Under the pieces are notes generated by a model. That model made no database searches. It worked only from the letters and a program-made list of their open reading frames with translations, and had not been told where the DNA came from. Both the position numbers and the translations under genes were made by a program. From Bradysia coprophila (lineage: Eukaryota > Arthropoda > Insecta > Diptera > Sciaridae), in assembly GCF_014529535.1 (NCBI RefSeq), contig NW_023503313.1, positions 1,756,081 through 1,820,080 on the forward strand: 64,000 bases of DNA, read 5' to 3'. Shown one piece after another: positions 48,567-61,793 of this stretch (within the stretch, counting starts at the first letter, position 1; each line of letters starts with the position of its first letter).

Positions 48567-49072
48567 ATATTTTAGTTCTAGGAAGATGATTTTCTCATCG
48601 ATTTTTTGGGGGTTCTTACTTAAGTATAAGAAGTAACCAGATAAAGTATAAAGATAACAAGAATACGTGCACAATTTGCACCTTTGGGAGTAAGCTCACT
48701 TATTATATTTAACCTTATCCTGAAAAGTCTTCGAGCCAGAAGATAAAGGTTTCTATGTTTGGTCGATCGGACTATTTGTCCACTTAAGACAAATTGAACC
48801 GATCGTATCCTCTTATTATTAAATATTTTAGTTCTAGGAAGATGATTTTCTCATCGATTTTTGGGGGTTCTTACTTAAGTATAAGAAGTAACCAGATAAA
48901 GTATAAAGATAACAAGAATACGTGCACAATTTGCACCTTTGGGAGTAAGCTCACTTATTATATTTAACCTTATCCTGAAAAGTCTTCGAGCCAGAAGATA
49001 AAGGTTTCTATGTTTGGTCGATCGGACTATTTGTCCACTTAAGACAAATTGAACCGATCGTATCCTCTTATC
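48567..49072 (+). repeat. Tandem duplication, two ~256-bp units
   Basis: Unit 1 (48567-48817) and unit 2 (48823-49072) are almost identical from ATATTTTAGTTCTAGGAAGA to CGATCGTATCCTCTTAT. The one clear difference is a T run shortened by one base in unit 2. It ends about 250 bp before the Pde6 start codon. Confidence 0.93.
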
Positions 49073-49319
49073 ATTCCTCGTTAAATCTATTATAGGAATA
49101 TTTCACCATTGAATCTCTTCGAGGATTCAATCGAACAATAGAATGTGACCAACAGTACAACCAGTGCGGCGACGATTTTGAATGTAATTGAAATGAGATG
49201 TTTGTAAATATAATGTGATTCATCTAAATACATAAGCAATAATTTAATAAAATAGAGTGTAATGAAAACGGAAAATTAAAACAAAACCAAAAATTTAAAA
49301 AAAATTATCAAAGTCATAA

Positions 49320-52300
49320 ATGTGCAATTCTGAATTAAATATGACATCGTCAACGTCTTTGATCAAAAATGAGAATGATGTCTCTGATGGTTCTGCCGAA
49401 TCCAAGAAAAATACGAAAATACTGCTATCACCCTGTGCCAGTATGAATAGTAACTGCAGCGACGAAGGGAATGACGATATCGGAAAACTATTTGAACAAC
49501 GAAGTGTTGCGATCGAAAAATGGCTACGAGAAAAAGCCCCGCCGGAAGTTATAGCAAAGATCCATTCAATTACTGAGAACAATAAAGCATATAAAAGTTT
49601 GAAACGTCCGTCCGTTACATCTGAACTGTTTCAACAATGGCTGGCCTCGTCACCAATGTCGGTAAGGTTTAAACATTATACATCTACTCTGGGTTCTTAT
49701 GTAAAAAAAAACGGTCCGCGCGCAAAAAATGTATGAAAAATGACTATTTTTGAAAAAGACATATGTTTCATGATTTTTCAAGCCCAATCGAATGCTATAA
49801 CTGAAAAACTCGGGAAATAAACTAGCGCGCGGATTGACATAAGATCCCAGACTAATCGGGTACCGGTCGGTTTATCTCCTGGTTCTTATCTTCAATTATT
49901 ACCGTTTAGAAACCTTGTTCACCGACCGTACGAAGATGTCCTAGCATTCGGAAGCATTTGAAAAATTTAGATGAAGGAGAGCTATTTATGGAGCTTATTA
50001 GAGACGTGGCCAACGAACTGGATATTGATGTTTTATGTCACAAGATTCTTGTAAATGTCGGTTTGCTGACCAATGCTGATCGTGGTTCACTATTTCTTGC
50101 CAAAGGTTTACCGCCCAATCGATATTTACTGGCTAAACTATTCGATGTAACTCAAGACACAGGTAAGACGCTAATTTTCTGATAGCTTTCCAAAGGCAAA
50201 GCTTGATTTATTCTTATGATAATTAGCTTTGGACGATGCAATTTGTAAGGCTCGAACAGACGAACTAATTATATCGTTCGGTGTTGGTATTGCTGGTATG
50301 GTAGCTGAATCTAAGGAAATGATCAACATAAAAGATGCCTACAATGATCCTCGTTTCAATTGTGAAATCGATCTAAAAACCGGATACAAAACGAATCTTA
50401 TGTTATCGATGCCTATATGCAACTATGAGGGAGATGTCATTGGAGTTGCCCAAATCATTAATAAAACAGACGGTCAGTGTTCCGGAAATGTCCCACTAAT
50501 GAATTAATTTGTCATAATTTCCCTTTTTTGTTTCTTTGCGTGTTAAGACTCAACCGAATTCACCGAACGAGATGTGGAAATATTCCGAAGATATTTAACA
50601 TTTTGTGGTATTGGTATACAAAACGCTCAGCTATTCGAGATGTCAATTCAAGAGTATCGACGAAATCAAATTTTGTTGAATTTAGCCCGAAATATATTCG
50701 AGGAACAGAATAATTTGGAATGCCTTGTGACGAAAATTATGACCGAAGCTACCGAATTATTGAAATGCGAACGGTGTGCCGTCTATTTGTTAGACCTGGA
50801 CTGCTGTGAATCGGTAAGTGATTACTCGAATGTCGAATTTAAAAATTGTTTTTTAATGACGATTTGTATGGCTGGCATTCAATTCCACTGATGAATTCAA
50901 TGTTTTCATATTTCAAAAAAGAGATTCTGACAACGTGTCTCTGTTGCGGTTCATTTAAAATTTTATCGTAATTCTCACTACAAACAAGTGCTACTATATT
51001 GCCATAAAATATGGAGCGTGTTATGCGCCTGCATATGCAAACCCAAACCTCTATGTTAAAAGTTGACGTTGTGGGAAAACAGCTTTCGCAACAAAGTCAA
51101 TATAAAAAGCTAGCGAACCTTTGTTCTGGTAATGATATAAATCTATTTTCCCCGATAGTGATGTGGGTGTCTGAAAGGTATACATATATAACAACTAAAA
51201 TATACCGCAACTGCATGCAACATGAGTCTTCTATAAATATTACTATGATAGCAGACTAGCACGAACGTTCCATTCACTCACACTCAATTTTTAATATTAA
51301 TTAACACGCCGGAACTAACGATATACATCTGTTTGGCGGGTTCGATATATTGCGGTATTTTTTGCATTTGCTCTGGCTGTGAATGTTTGTGGATTGTATG
51401 CATATTGCATATAGTGCTCCCCAATTCCAACTAATCATTTGGATTTCTCATTATTTATTCCTGATTGTACTGCTGCATTGAACATCGAATTTGAATTTTA
51501 TTTGCAGATAAATTCATTTGAGTGTTGCTGAAGACTCATTGACTGACAAAAAATTCTTCCAGAATAAAAACGGTACTTGAATCCATGAAAATCTATGTCT
51601 TTACGAATGAACAAATATTTGTTGTCTTCCTTACATTTGCACAAAAATGAGCCATATTGGCTTCATGGTAAAAAAAAGGATATGAAGAATGTCTAGGCCA
51701 AAAGAATCTCACTGGGTTATTTGGTCGAAAATCATACCACGCAAATCCTATATCTTTAAACGGAAAAACACGGTAGATAAGGTGAATGAAAATATCACAA
51801 ACACAATTGTGCTAGAGATGAATGGGCAACCCAAAAAAGTTGGCAAGCCATGCCCAATTGTATGTGTTTTTTTTTAACTCCCTTGACTGTAAGTCAGGGT
51901 GTTATGCCGGAAAATACCCTAAAATGTTTGTTCCAAAGGTTGTTATGAAAAACGGAATATTTGTCCCAATATTTTGCTTGTATACACGATAACTTGAGTA
52001 ATTATCAACCAATTATCAATTTTATTTTTTTAATCGACGCAGAATTCAATTCCTGAGGTTAAGTTCGAAGATGGGCTATGTGGGATTAAGGATCTGGAAG
52101 TTATTCCAGAAAAACAGTATTTTACACTGTTGGAAATTCAATCAATCGAAAAAGATTACTTTGATGAAATTTGATTTTGTCGGTTAGTTATATCCAGCTA
52201 TCACGGTGATAGTCAGCTATCACGGTGATAGTCAGCTATCACGGTGATAGTCAGCTATCACGGTGATAGTCAGCTATCACGGTGATAGTCAGCTATCACG

Positions 52301-55300
52301 GTGATAGTCAGCTATCACGGTGATAGTCAGCTATCACGGCGATAGTCAGCTATCACGGCGATAGTCAGCTATCACGGCCATAGTCAGCTATCCCGGCGAT
52401 AGTCAGCTTTCACGGCGATAGTCAGCTATCACGGCGATAGTCAGCTATCACGGCGATAGTCAGCTATCACGGTGATAGTCAGCTATCACGGTGATAGTCA
52501 GCTATCACGGTGATAGTCAGCTATCACGGTGATAGTCAGCTATCACGGTGATAGTCAGCTATCACGGTGATAGTCAGCTATCACGGTGATAGTCAGCTAT
52601 CACGGTGATAGTCAGCTATCACGGTGATAGTCAGCTATCACGGTGATAGTCAGCTATCACGGTGATAGTCAGCTATCACTGTAGCAGATAAGTAGCAGAT
52701 TTCGCGACATATCATAAAAATGTACAAAATTTTATGAAAAATCAATTTCTGAATCGTTATTCAAGTGTATATGGAATGACATTAAAAAACAAGACAGTGA
52801 GAGGTTTGCGGCCAGAGCGAAGCGAGGGCCGTAATTCCCACGAGTTGTGATATTTCATTCATAATTGGAGTTGTGTGAATGTAGTAAGTATCGAGGGACT
52901 TCCTTTTCGTACATAAGTGTAAGAGAAGAACGTCTATCGTACTTTTTTATTTTGTACTAAAGTGAAAGAGTTCTCTAATCGTTCTACATTCGCATCACTT
53001 ACTTAACTTAGCGTTAACAATAAAACTATGTAACAGAATAATAGACAGCTCATACGAGTGGGAAGTTTGCGGCCAGAGCGGAGCGAGGGCCGTAATTCAC
53101 ACGAGTCGTTGTATTTAATTTATGATTTATGGTTGATTGAAATTGAGAATACAAAAAGTACTTTTCCAAAGAATTTGGACTCAGGCGGAGGTTTTTGTGA
53201 TGCTTCGAAACAACGAAAAATAAAATGAAGTTGATTTAGAATATATTTATAAAATTGTCAGTCAAGGGACCCGACCCGTCCAAAAGGTGAGGCCTAGTTT
53301 ACGGGTAAAGAGACATTTTGAAAAGAAAGCAAAAATCAGAGAAAACAGGTAATATTACATTTTTTCCTCTAATACACATCATACTTGCGATCAGTGAACA
53401 CGCCTTGTTTTGAAATTTCTCACACAGAATTAAATGATTTTTGCATTAAACGTTTGTCGGTTACAGTTTCGGTTTCGGGTTTCCAGCCTTTTTAAGATTG
53501 AGATTTTATGCGCAAGAAAATATTTATAGTTCGGGCTGTTCGGAACTTGGGCTGTTGACAAAGAAAATACGTATGTCTAAGCTGCACCACCAGTTCTTCT
53601 TCTTCTACAATTTATTTTCGCCTACGACTAATGTTTACAAAACATTTACTGATTTTCTAGTCACTTAGACTTTCAGGGTCAGCGTTAAATACTTTAATTC
53701 ATGGCCGGGATGCGTTCTTCATTGGTTCTTCTCTTCTTGTATTAGCCCGTATCGCTGTTGTCGTTGTCGTTGTCGCATTTCATTTCATTTCATTTATTTC
53801 ATCTTTAAAGAAAGTTCTGTTTGACATGACCTGCGTAACTCTAGTTTGCATTAAACAATTCAAAATAGCTACTATAACCCAGCCCAGCCCAACTGTGCTC
53901 TGGTCTTCCTCTTTTCTGTCTTTTTCTTCCGCCCTAGCAATATCAATAAACACGCAAGATGACAGAAGATGGCAATAGATAAAAAACAAGTTCTTTACAC
54001 AAGGTATAATCCTTAGAAAGAAAACATGTCCTCATATAACCTGGTTTTATTCAAACTTGGTCCTGTAGGATTTCGAGTAACTGACAAATGAGTCCTTTCA
54101 GTAATGGTAAATACATTAAAGTAATTTGTATCAATCTCTTGAAAATACTTAGATAAAAAAGGTGCAAACTCCATCGGCACTGGTGTGGAATCATAGCACT
54201 GAACCAAGCACCGGAAAACCGGCTAATATTATCATACATAAAATTGTGACACAGTAGCATTATACCAACCTAACAAACTTAAGTTATATGAGAAATTTTG
54301 ACTAGTGCGCAGAGGAGCTTTTCCTCGTGCTTGGTCTGGTGCTATGTTACCATTCAACGTCTGAGTTCCAACACAGTAATTATAACTTCACAATTCGAAA
54401 GTTCACGAAGCGAGCTTTCATAAATTTATTTTTTCTCAATTCTTCGAATGAACTTTGGGAAAAAAAAAGAAATTTGTTGTCGAAACCGAATTGAACAGAA
54501 TATAATAGCAAATTCCGTGGGATTGTTTACCCATAAAAAATCATAAAATTCAAACTTTATACCGTCAGTAATAAAATTGCCTGAAAGCAGGAATTAATAT
54601 CAGGCTCATAATTTCTTAGAAAGTTTCATGGGATGTAAATTGCTGATATTTCAGCGGTAGCTTAGACTCTTTTTAACTTTCGTTTCATATTATTTCTTTG
54701 CTCATATAATACACCCATACAATGTGCACTCTGTATAAATTAATAAAGTTCCTAACAGTCGTGCAGGGACTGAGGTAAAGAACATTACAGGTGAAATGTT
54801 TCCCAACAGCGAATAACAGCATACATCGACACAAAGTTAACCATTTACCCCAAGAATAAAAAAAAATCGCCTGCAGAGCAACGGATTTTATTTTCTTGAA
54901 TCTGTGGCTTGTAGACTTAACTGAAAAATTACTGGTGAGATCTGAGCAAAAGCGTAGGTAAATAAAATAAGTAGAATGAACACTTAAGGTGACTAATAGA
55001 AGTAAGAAAATTAACGAAAGTTTATAAACACAAATGAAATGTGTCGAAAAAGTGAATGGAATATTTTATGAATGAGATAATTTACGCTCGGTGCCGCAGG
55101 TGATTCGAAATAAAACTGCTTCAGTGTAACGACAATAAAAAAATATTCCGAAAATTGAAATTCTTTAGACGGAAATTCTTTTCAAAGTTTCATTTTCACT
55201 TTTCTGAATGGGTAGTCTAAGCGGCAGTCAGTATGTTAAAGTTGCGATACATTGCAATCGTTTCTTATCGCTTACAGAGTCATCTTGAAAAAATAATTGA

Positions 55301-58300
55301 GAAACCAACACAACATCATCATCAACAACTATCCCGACGACAAAGTCAAAATGTAAACGTTGAAGACATACTCGCCCAACAGGTAAACACTTAACGTTAT
55401 GGCTATCTCTTCAGCACTCCTCCTAGCATGAACATTGAATTGATAAGTGTCAAATTGGGAGGCTTTAGTGATACAAGTTACCGCTTGGGATTGTTTGTGT
55501 TGTATGTTATAACACATACAACGAAAACAAGTCATCTATCTACGTGTTCATACTAGAAGCAGTGCTGTGGTTTCTGCAACATGTAAATGCATCAATTGAC
55601 CCTTCGAATTCAGAAATCCCCGGCTACATTTACAATGCTCTTCGAAATGGGCCTACACAATCGATCGGCAGTAGTGTCTCGACCCACAATCGCAAGTCTT
55701 CAGAATTCTGCATTGGCTCAGATCGCCCAATATGTAGCAACCACTGAACAAATTTTTAACATAAACAATGTGTCCGAATGGCTGAAACAATACACCGACT
55801 TTGAACCGGATTCGGACATTGAGGAAACGCCAACGATTCTCTGCATGCCCATCGTGAACGGGCAGAAGAAGGTTATTGGTGTCGCTCAGTTAATTAATAA
55901 GGTGAGCCAAAACGAATTTGTTATTCCGTTTGGAAGTGTGTGGGCTTAATTAATGGTCTTTATACAGGAAAAAGGAAATGCCTTCACTGACTCAGATGTT
56001 TCAATGCTAGAAGCATTTGTGATTTTCTGTGGCTTAGGTATGCGCTTTGTTTTCCTATCTTTTATTTTTCGCATATTTCTCCTCTTCTTACTGCGCTTAT
56101 GAGGAAATAAAACAGGAATATGAAGAATTCGTTAACCGTGTCGTCCTTCATAGGTATCCATAACACACAAATGTATGAAAATGCATGCAAATTAATGGCT
56201 AAGCAGAAAGTGGCACTGGAATGTCTCTCATATCATGCAACAGCTAGTCAACAGCAGACAATCAAACTTGTTCAAGACACGATCCAATCTGCCGAGGATT
56301 ATTGTCTCTATACGTTCCAATTTGTCGGTAAGATTCCATTCGATTCTGATTCTGATGCTTTTGTTTCGATCAAATAAAATTTTTCGTTTTTCTTCGAAAG
56401 ATTTCGATTTATCTGACGATGATACTTGTCGCGCCACAGTACGAATGTTTTTGCAATGCAATTTAGTACAACAATTTCACATTCCTTACGATGTGAGTGG
56501 AATGAGAGGAATACGATGCAGATTTCTGTATGTAATGTGAAAATTCTTTCAGGTATTGTGTCGATGGATCCTTAGTGTAAGGAAAAACTACCGTCCAGTC
56601 AAATACCATAATTGGCGACATGCTCTCAATGTTACCCAAACCATGTTTGCCATGATGAAAACCGGAAAAATGGAGAGATTTGTGACTGATTTGGAAATTT
56701 TAGGTTTATTGGTGGCATGTCTGTGCCACGATTTGGATCACAGGGGAACGAATAATGCATTTCAAACGAAAACCGATAGTCCGTTAGCTATATTGTATAC
56801 AACGTCTACAATGGAACATCATCATTTCGACCAATGCATTATGATCTTAAATTCGGAGGGCAATAACATTTTTCAGGTAGGTAACAAAGATATCCAGTTG
56901 CGTTCATTGGCATCTTGCGGGAAGCCTTTAAATTGGTTGGCACAAGCAATTAGCTAACGGTTTTCGCTGCTCTTATAATGCATGTCTGTATTAATTGCTT
57001 GATTTCCATTCAAAAGTTAGTAAAAATCTTCTCAATTGTGTGAACAAAATCCGTTAAAATCTGGACAACTATTAATTTAATCGACAAAACAACGATTTTA
57101 GATTCGAACATTTAATTCTTCTAAAAGACAATATTCATTTCAATCCATGTTTCTTAAGATGAACCTGCAATCGAGGATCAGGCCAAGCTAAGGCAAAACG
57201 TACCTTATGCAAATATGGCTAGTATAAATATCGAGTCTACTACGTCCTTTGATGTGAGAATTATTTTCAACACAATCTTTCACTTCGTTAGCTTCAGAAT
57301 TTATTTTTCTTTATAAGGCCATTTAGGCAGTGTGTCTAACTTATTTTACCGTCGCTGTTGATAACAGGTGTTATAGTCGTCGATACACTGTATTCGGACA
57401 TGTGAAAAAGTTGAACAGAGTTGAAGTAGAATTGATTTAAAAGAGAGAATTTTTGTTACTTACTTCCTGCCATTCCAACTATCATACAAGCGAAAAAATT
57501 GCTGATTTATCGTCATCGTTGTGATGCCTTATGACACTCAGCTTCTGCACCGATTCAGATAACTTGCTACGAAGCTAACACAAATGGGTTTCAAAGAAAA
57601 TGTAACTGCTGGACGGTACTGTGAAGATTGACGTAGCAAAGCGTAAGTGGTTTCACCAAAACTTCTAGCTTTAGAACGGTCAGGATTTCAAATGGATATT
57701 CAGTAAGAAATCTGTTTAGAAATCAAAAGTTTCGGTTATTTGTAGATGCGTTGCGAGGCTCCACACAATATTTTTCTTGTCAATTATGAAAATTTGGCGT
57801 GACGTTGTTTAATGAAATTGTTTCTTAATTTTCAGGCACTTTCTCCTGACGATTACCGAAGAGTAATGAAAATTGTCGAAAGTGCTATTCTATCAACTGA
57901 TCTAGCGGTATATTTCAAAAAGCGGAACAGCTTCCTAGAACTCGTAGAAAATGGCGAGTTTGATTGGCAGGGTGAAGACAAAAAAGAAAGTAAGTTCGCT
58001 GTAACGTTGCGACTTTCGGATTAAAAATATTTTATTCTTTAAAAAAAAATAGTTTTATGTGGAATGATGATGACCGCCTGTGATGTTAGTGCGATCGCAA
58101 AGCCATGGGACGTTCAGCACCGTGTCGCCAAATTGGTCGCTGATGAATTTTTCGATCAAGGAGACCTGGAAAAACTTCAACTGAATACTCAGCCAATTGC
58201 TATGATGGATAGGTAGGGTTTCACAATGTGATGTTTTTTCTCATGACAATTCGGGGTAGAAAATTTTTAATTTCTCCCCCAAATTGTCCCTTTTTTGGGT

Positions 58301-59216
58301 TTTCAAATATTTTTGTTTTAACTGCACACACGTTCTCGGGGAAAAGTGGTAAATTCCTCGCTTGGTATAACTACAATTTTGTGCACGAAATTTAAAGTAA
58401 GAAGCACGACGAGCAAAACATTTCCCAAGCACTATTTTCCAAATTTTTACAAAAACATTTTTCGGGAAAATAGCGATAATTTTAAGGAACAGCGGGAAAA
58501 TGTAGAAAAAATCGGAAAATGTTTTCTCAAAAATAGTCGCTGTAGATTTCCATCCTTAACAAAGTTGATGTCTTTCCAGGGAACGTAAAGATGAACTTCC
58601 CAAAATGCAAGTTGGATTTATCGATGTGATATGTGTTCCACTGTATCGAATTCTGTCCGAAACATTTCCATGGATCCGACCACTATACGAAGGCACTCTA
58701 GACAACCGACAGCACTGGCAAGATTTGGCAGAAAAAGTGGAGATGGGACTTACATGGATCGATCATGACACGATTGATAAACCAGTAGAGGAGTTTTCAG
58801 GTTCGAACAAATTTAAAATTGACATACTGTGTCACATTTGTCCCGTAATGCATCAGAACGTTGAATTTCGCTCCTTTCCATTTCTAGCCTGTTCGAATGA
58901 AATCAAAGATATCGAATTTACCGTAACCACATTTCATAATCCGAATGCCGAACACGAACAGTCTCCGAAACGTCGACAACGGTTCAGTAGTCTACGGAAA
59001 ACCGGAGCACTGTCCCGGGCCGTTCGATCACGTCTATCAAAATCATTTTACAATAATAATTACGAGAGTAAGATTAAAGAATCGTCGGCTACAAATATTG
59101 TCGTACCATCAATTTCGATAAACAGTGATTTGGTAGTGGATAAGGAGGACGCAACGCAAAGCGTTGCTAAGGTGAAAAAGCACAAAAAACGTTCGAAATT
59201 ATGTTTATTACTGTGA
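49320..59216 (+). CDS. Pde6: cGMP-specific phosphodiesterase, PDE5/6/11 type
   Basis: Hydrolyses cGMP. Exons: 49320-49661, 49910-50162, 50227-50472, 50548-50813, 55278-55382, 55614-55901, 55968-56037, 56154-56327, 56401-56492, 56553-56876, 57836-57989, 58053-58212, 58580-58800, 58888-59216. Phases agree throughout, giving 3024 nt and 1007 aa. Two GAF domains: GAF-A about 155-300 ([32 protein letters not shown]) and GAF-B about 340-545. The catalytic domain spans about 590-900: YHNWRH with His631 and His635, [11 protein letters not shown] with His671 and Asp672, and the terminal helix around [14 protein letters not shown] basic tail ends [10 protein letters not shown], whose last four residues form a CaaX box predicted to be geranylgeranylated. 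Drosophila Pde6 also ends in a CaaX box. An ATG at 49341 is an alternative start. Intron 4 (4.5 kb) contains a minisatellite. Order and motifs agree with Drosophila Pde6 (about 1118 aa). Confidence 0.97.
52194..52679 (+). repeat. 19-bp palindromic minisatellite, 25 copies
   Basis: Unit TCAGCTATCACGGTGATAG, whose core CTATCAC-G-GTGATAG is a perfect palindrome around one base. Twenty-five full units and a partial one. Units 1-7 and 15-25 carry GGTGATAG. Units 8-14 carry GGCGATAG or further single changes (one GGCCATAG, one TATCCCGG, one GCTTTCAC). Spacers are constant at four bases. It is intronic to Pde6. Confidence 0.95.
52803..52845 (+). repeat. GC-rich direct repeat, copy A
   Basis: GGTTTGCGGCCAGAGCGAAG then CGAGGGCCGTAATTCCCACG, AGT. 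Matches 53064-53106 with three differences. Confidence 0.85.
53064..53106 (+). repeat. GC-rich direct repeat, copy B
   Basis: AGTTTGCGGCCAGAGCGGAG then CGAGGGCCGTAATTCACACG, AGT. Same orientation as copy A, 261 bp downstream. Confidence 0.85.
58429..58544. mobile_element. Diverged relative of the 15921-16082 hAT MITE
   Basis: The right end CTCAAAAATAGTCGCTG and the inner CGGAAAATGTTTT resemble CTCAAAATAGTCCCTG and GGGAAAACGTTTT in the Gprk2 intron element. The left end (AAGCACTATTTTCC) is weakly similar. It lies in Pde6 intron 12. Confidence 0.45.
58801..58887 (+). other. In-frame, stop-free 87-nt intron of Pde6
   Basis: The donor TTTTCAG|GTTCGA and acceptor CCTTTCCATTTCTAG|CC bracket 87 nt (29 codons) with no stop in the coding frame. 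Splicing gives [15 protein letters not shown], like the fly EEF...EIKDIEF. Retention would insert 29 residues between the catalytic domain and the tail. Confidence 0.75.
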
Positions 59217-60039
59217 CCAAAATTTTGCGACTAAGGTTTGATAAAATGACTAATAATAATAATAATTTTATGATACTGAAGAGGTAAAACAAGATAGAAT
59301 GCTAGGAAGGACACGTGCACAGTTTATGAAAAATACCTGAAGAAAACGTTCAAAAAAGACACGTCGATCCGCAAGTTTTTTACAATTAAACGGCAAATAA
59401 TATGTAAGTAACGGGGCAACACTCTACATATTTTCGAGATACAGACCGAGTATACTACTTCTTCTGATCTCAATATTAACAACAACAAGACGGAAAATAT
59501 CTTTGTTGTCTTGCGGCCAGAAAACGACTCATTACCGTCTCTCTCAAAACTATTTTTTGCATTTTCTGGCCGCAACACAAAGTACCTTACTGTCTTACTG
59601 GGAAATTTTTTGTTGAGTTTGACGTATCTGCTTGTTTTGATGCCTTTCTATTATCACCACACTGGAAATCCGCCGAAGACATAACATCGTCACAATTTAG
59701 AAAAAACAAGTGTTCACAAGACGAATTCTGGGCGACTTAAGGCCTGTTACAAGCCTCAAATGAAACCGAATTTTAGTAGGTTTAGGAGTAGTAGGAGTAA
59801 ATGGATACCACTAAAAAAAATTAGAAGGTACTTCGGCTAGTAGGATCAGAGGAAATGTTGCTCATCTCATGTCCGAAAAGTAACAGTAACGTCTTTACCA
59901 AAAACAGCTTTCTTGTACAAAATACAACGCAAAGTAATGGAAGTACACGCATTTGATACATTTTCTTATTAAGGGTAGTTATTCCTCCACTTGGATATAG
60001 AAAAGCGCACGCAGGCCTCTTATGTGCCGATTGTGCTAA
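59217..60039. other. Pde6 3' UTR and intergenic sequence
   Basis: It begins with an (ATA/AAT)n run at 59251-59270 and contains a hairpin at 59511-59575. No coding sequence was recognised. Confidence 0.5.
59511..59575. repeat. Hairpin with GCGGCCAGA stem
   Basis: TTGCGGCCAGAAAA (59511-59524) pairs perfectly with TTTTCTGGCCGCAA (59562-59575). The word TTGCGGCCAGA is also present in the direct repeats at 52803 and 53064. Confidence 0.8.
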
Positions 60040-60321
60040 CTATTTAAGGTCCAGGATATATTGCGGTTTTACGTGTCTAATCTGGTCGTACTTAATAATA
60101 AATCTACCCAGGTGCCTGTTCGTGACGTAAGCGGGACAGTTACAAAGGAAATGCTCAGCTGTGTCTATGCGTTCATCACATAGATCGCAGCTTGGATCAG
60201 TGCGCTTACCGATGGTCATCACACCGATGAATATTCTCAGTCTTGTTCTGTTAACATTCAATACTAAATACTGTAAAATAATGATCCCAGGACTTTGCAT
60301 TGCATTTTGCGTAAGGAACAA
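60040..60321 (-). pseudogene. Non-LTR retrotransposon 3' remnant
   Basis: The minus-strand translation has NRTRLRIFIGVMTIGKR followed by CDLCDERIDTAEHFLCNCPA, the Cys/His motif seen at the C-terminal end of insect LINE polymerases after the RNase H domain, then RHLGRFIIKYDQI. Only this tail is left, and the preceding RNase H and RT domains are absent. The clade (Jockey/I-like) is inferred from the motif. Confidence 0.7.
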
Positions 60322-61793
60322 CTCCTTTTGTGCAAGGGATACTTTTGGTCCACCAATTTATGGTAACTCTACCGTGACTCTAATAGATGAAGGTTAGCTG
60401 GTCCGATCAAATACCATTGCTTATACCAAAAAACGAAATCCCTCTCTTGAACAAAATTCTTCTAAATCCCAAACTTTAGGAGGCACCGATTTTCAAGCAT
60501 TAATCAGGGTAGTTTTCACAAACTAAAGTACGCCACTTCAAGGTGAAAGTTAAAAATGATTAGCAAAATAACATTAATTGTGGATAGATGATTAAGTTTT
60601 AACACTTTACTATAATACAGAAAAAACACTCTAATAATCGTTGTTATAAAAATTATAAATGGCCGTAATGAATATTATATATTAATAGTGTTGAAAGACT
60701 CATTAAAATTTAATCGAACATAAAAGTTTTTAAAATAAAAAAAGGAAGAAAGAATCAAAAGACAAAAAAAAAATAATGATTTTGCTTACAAGCTGTATAC
60801 TTTAAGAAGGTTGAACAAATTATTATTATGTAATTAGAACGATGAAGATATAAATGCGTATTTCCATCGTAATATGATATTGTTTTTCACACACAAAATT
60901 GACGAAAAGTTGTGTCATTGTGGTGAGGTAATATTTCTTTTAGGAACATTCGTTTTTTACTTTAGTTTTATATTTTTATATAAAATATGGAAAATAATTG
61001 TTAGTAGGATTTGTCCCTCATTTACCAATTTACCCCCCCTAAATTTCGTCCAAAATGAAAATGTCTTCAAGAGAATACCTTCGCGCCTATCATCGACCAA
61101 TCACAATTCTACGATTCGGCACACAGTTATAAAATTGAGATGTCAGTCAATCCGCTAAACTTTCCTCAGCCCTTTTCACAACGATTTCTTAGCCATACAT
61201 ACGAAGTTCATTGGCATACATAAATCCTGACGAATTGGAAACAAAAATCGCTGAAAGTTGAATCGAAATTGTGAGGTAAAGTTAGAAGTTAAGCATAATC
61301 GGCAAGATTCCGTACGGAGATATGACCAAAAAATGTCATATAAGCAAGACATTCGACCACTTTCTATCTGAGAGAAAATTAAATAGGTCTGTCGTCGCTT
61401 GCGAACAAAAAAAAATGAACACCAAAAATGCATTCAAATAATAAGTTGATTATTAAGAGAAAATCGCAAAGCTTATGTTCGAGAAAATTAAACAATGTCA
61501 TGCCACCGCAAAATGTCACAAATCAAACGAAAATTTAAAAAAAATGCACATCGATAAATGGCGCGGAAATGAAGAGAGTTAAAAGAGAATGGAAAAGTGA
61601 TTTGATCGCCGCATGGCATTACTTATCATTTAAGTGAGAGAACTATACCAAAAAACAGATAAGAGACGAAAATCAGTCAATTGACAAACACGTTTAAAAG
61701 CAAAACAACCTTAACCGTTTCAGATTTCAGATCGCCCTCCAAATCACTGAACGACGGAATAATCCCAACCCGAATCCAACTATACTTATCGAA
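60322..61793. other. Intergenic, no gene seen
   Basis: AT-rich, with short reading frames lacking recognisable features. Confidence 0.45.

Larger units (their letters stand above)
50814..55277. other. Pde6 intron 4
   Basis: A 4.5-kb intron between GAF-B exons (donor GTAAGT, acceptor TCGCTTACAG). It contains the palindromic minisatellite at 52194-52679, a 43-bp direct repeat pair and otherwise unrecognised AT-rich sequence. Reading frames inside it show no recognisable proteins. Confidence 0.8.

Noticed and set aside
52194..52679. CRISPR-like array of regular repeats
   Set aside because: There are no unique spacers. The 19-bp unit simply repeats head to tail with point changes, inside an intron of an animal gene. 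It is a minisatellite.
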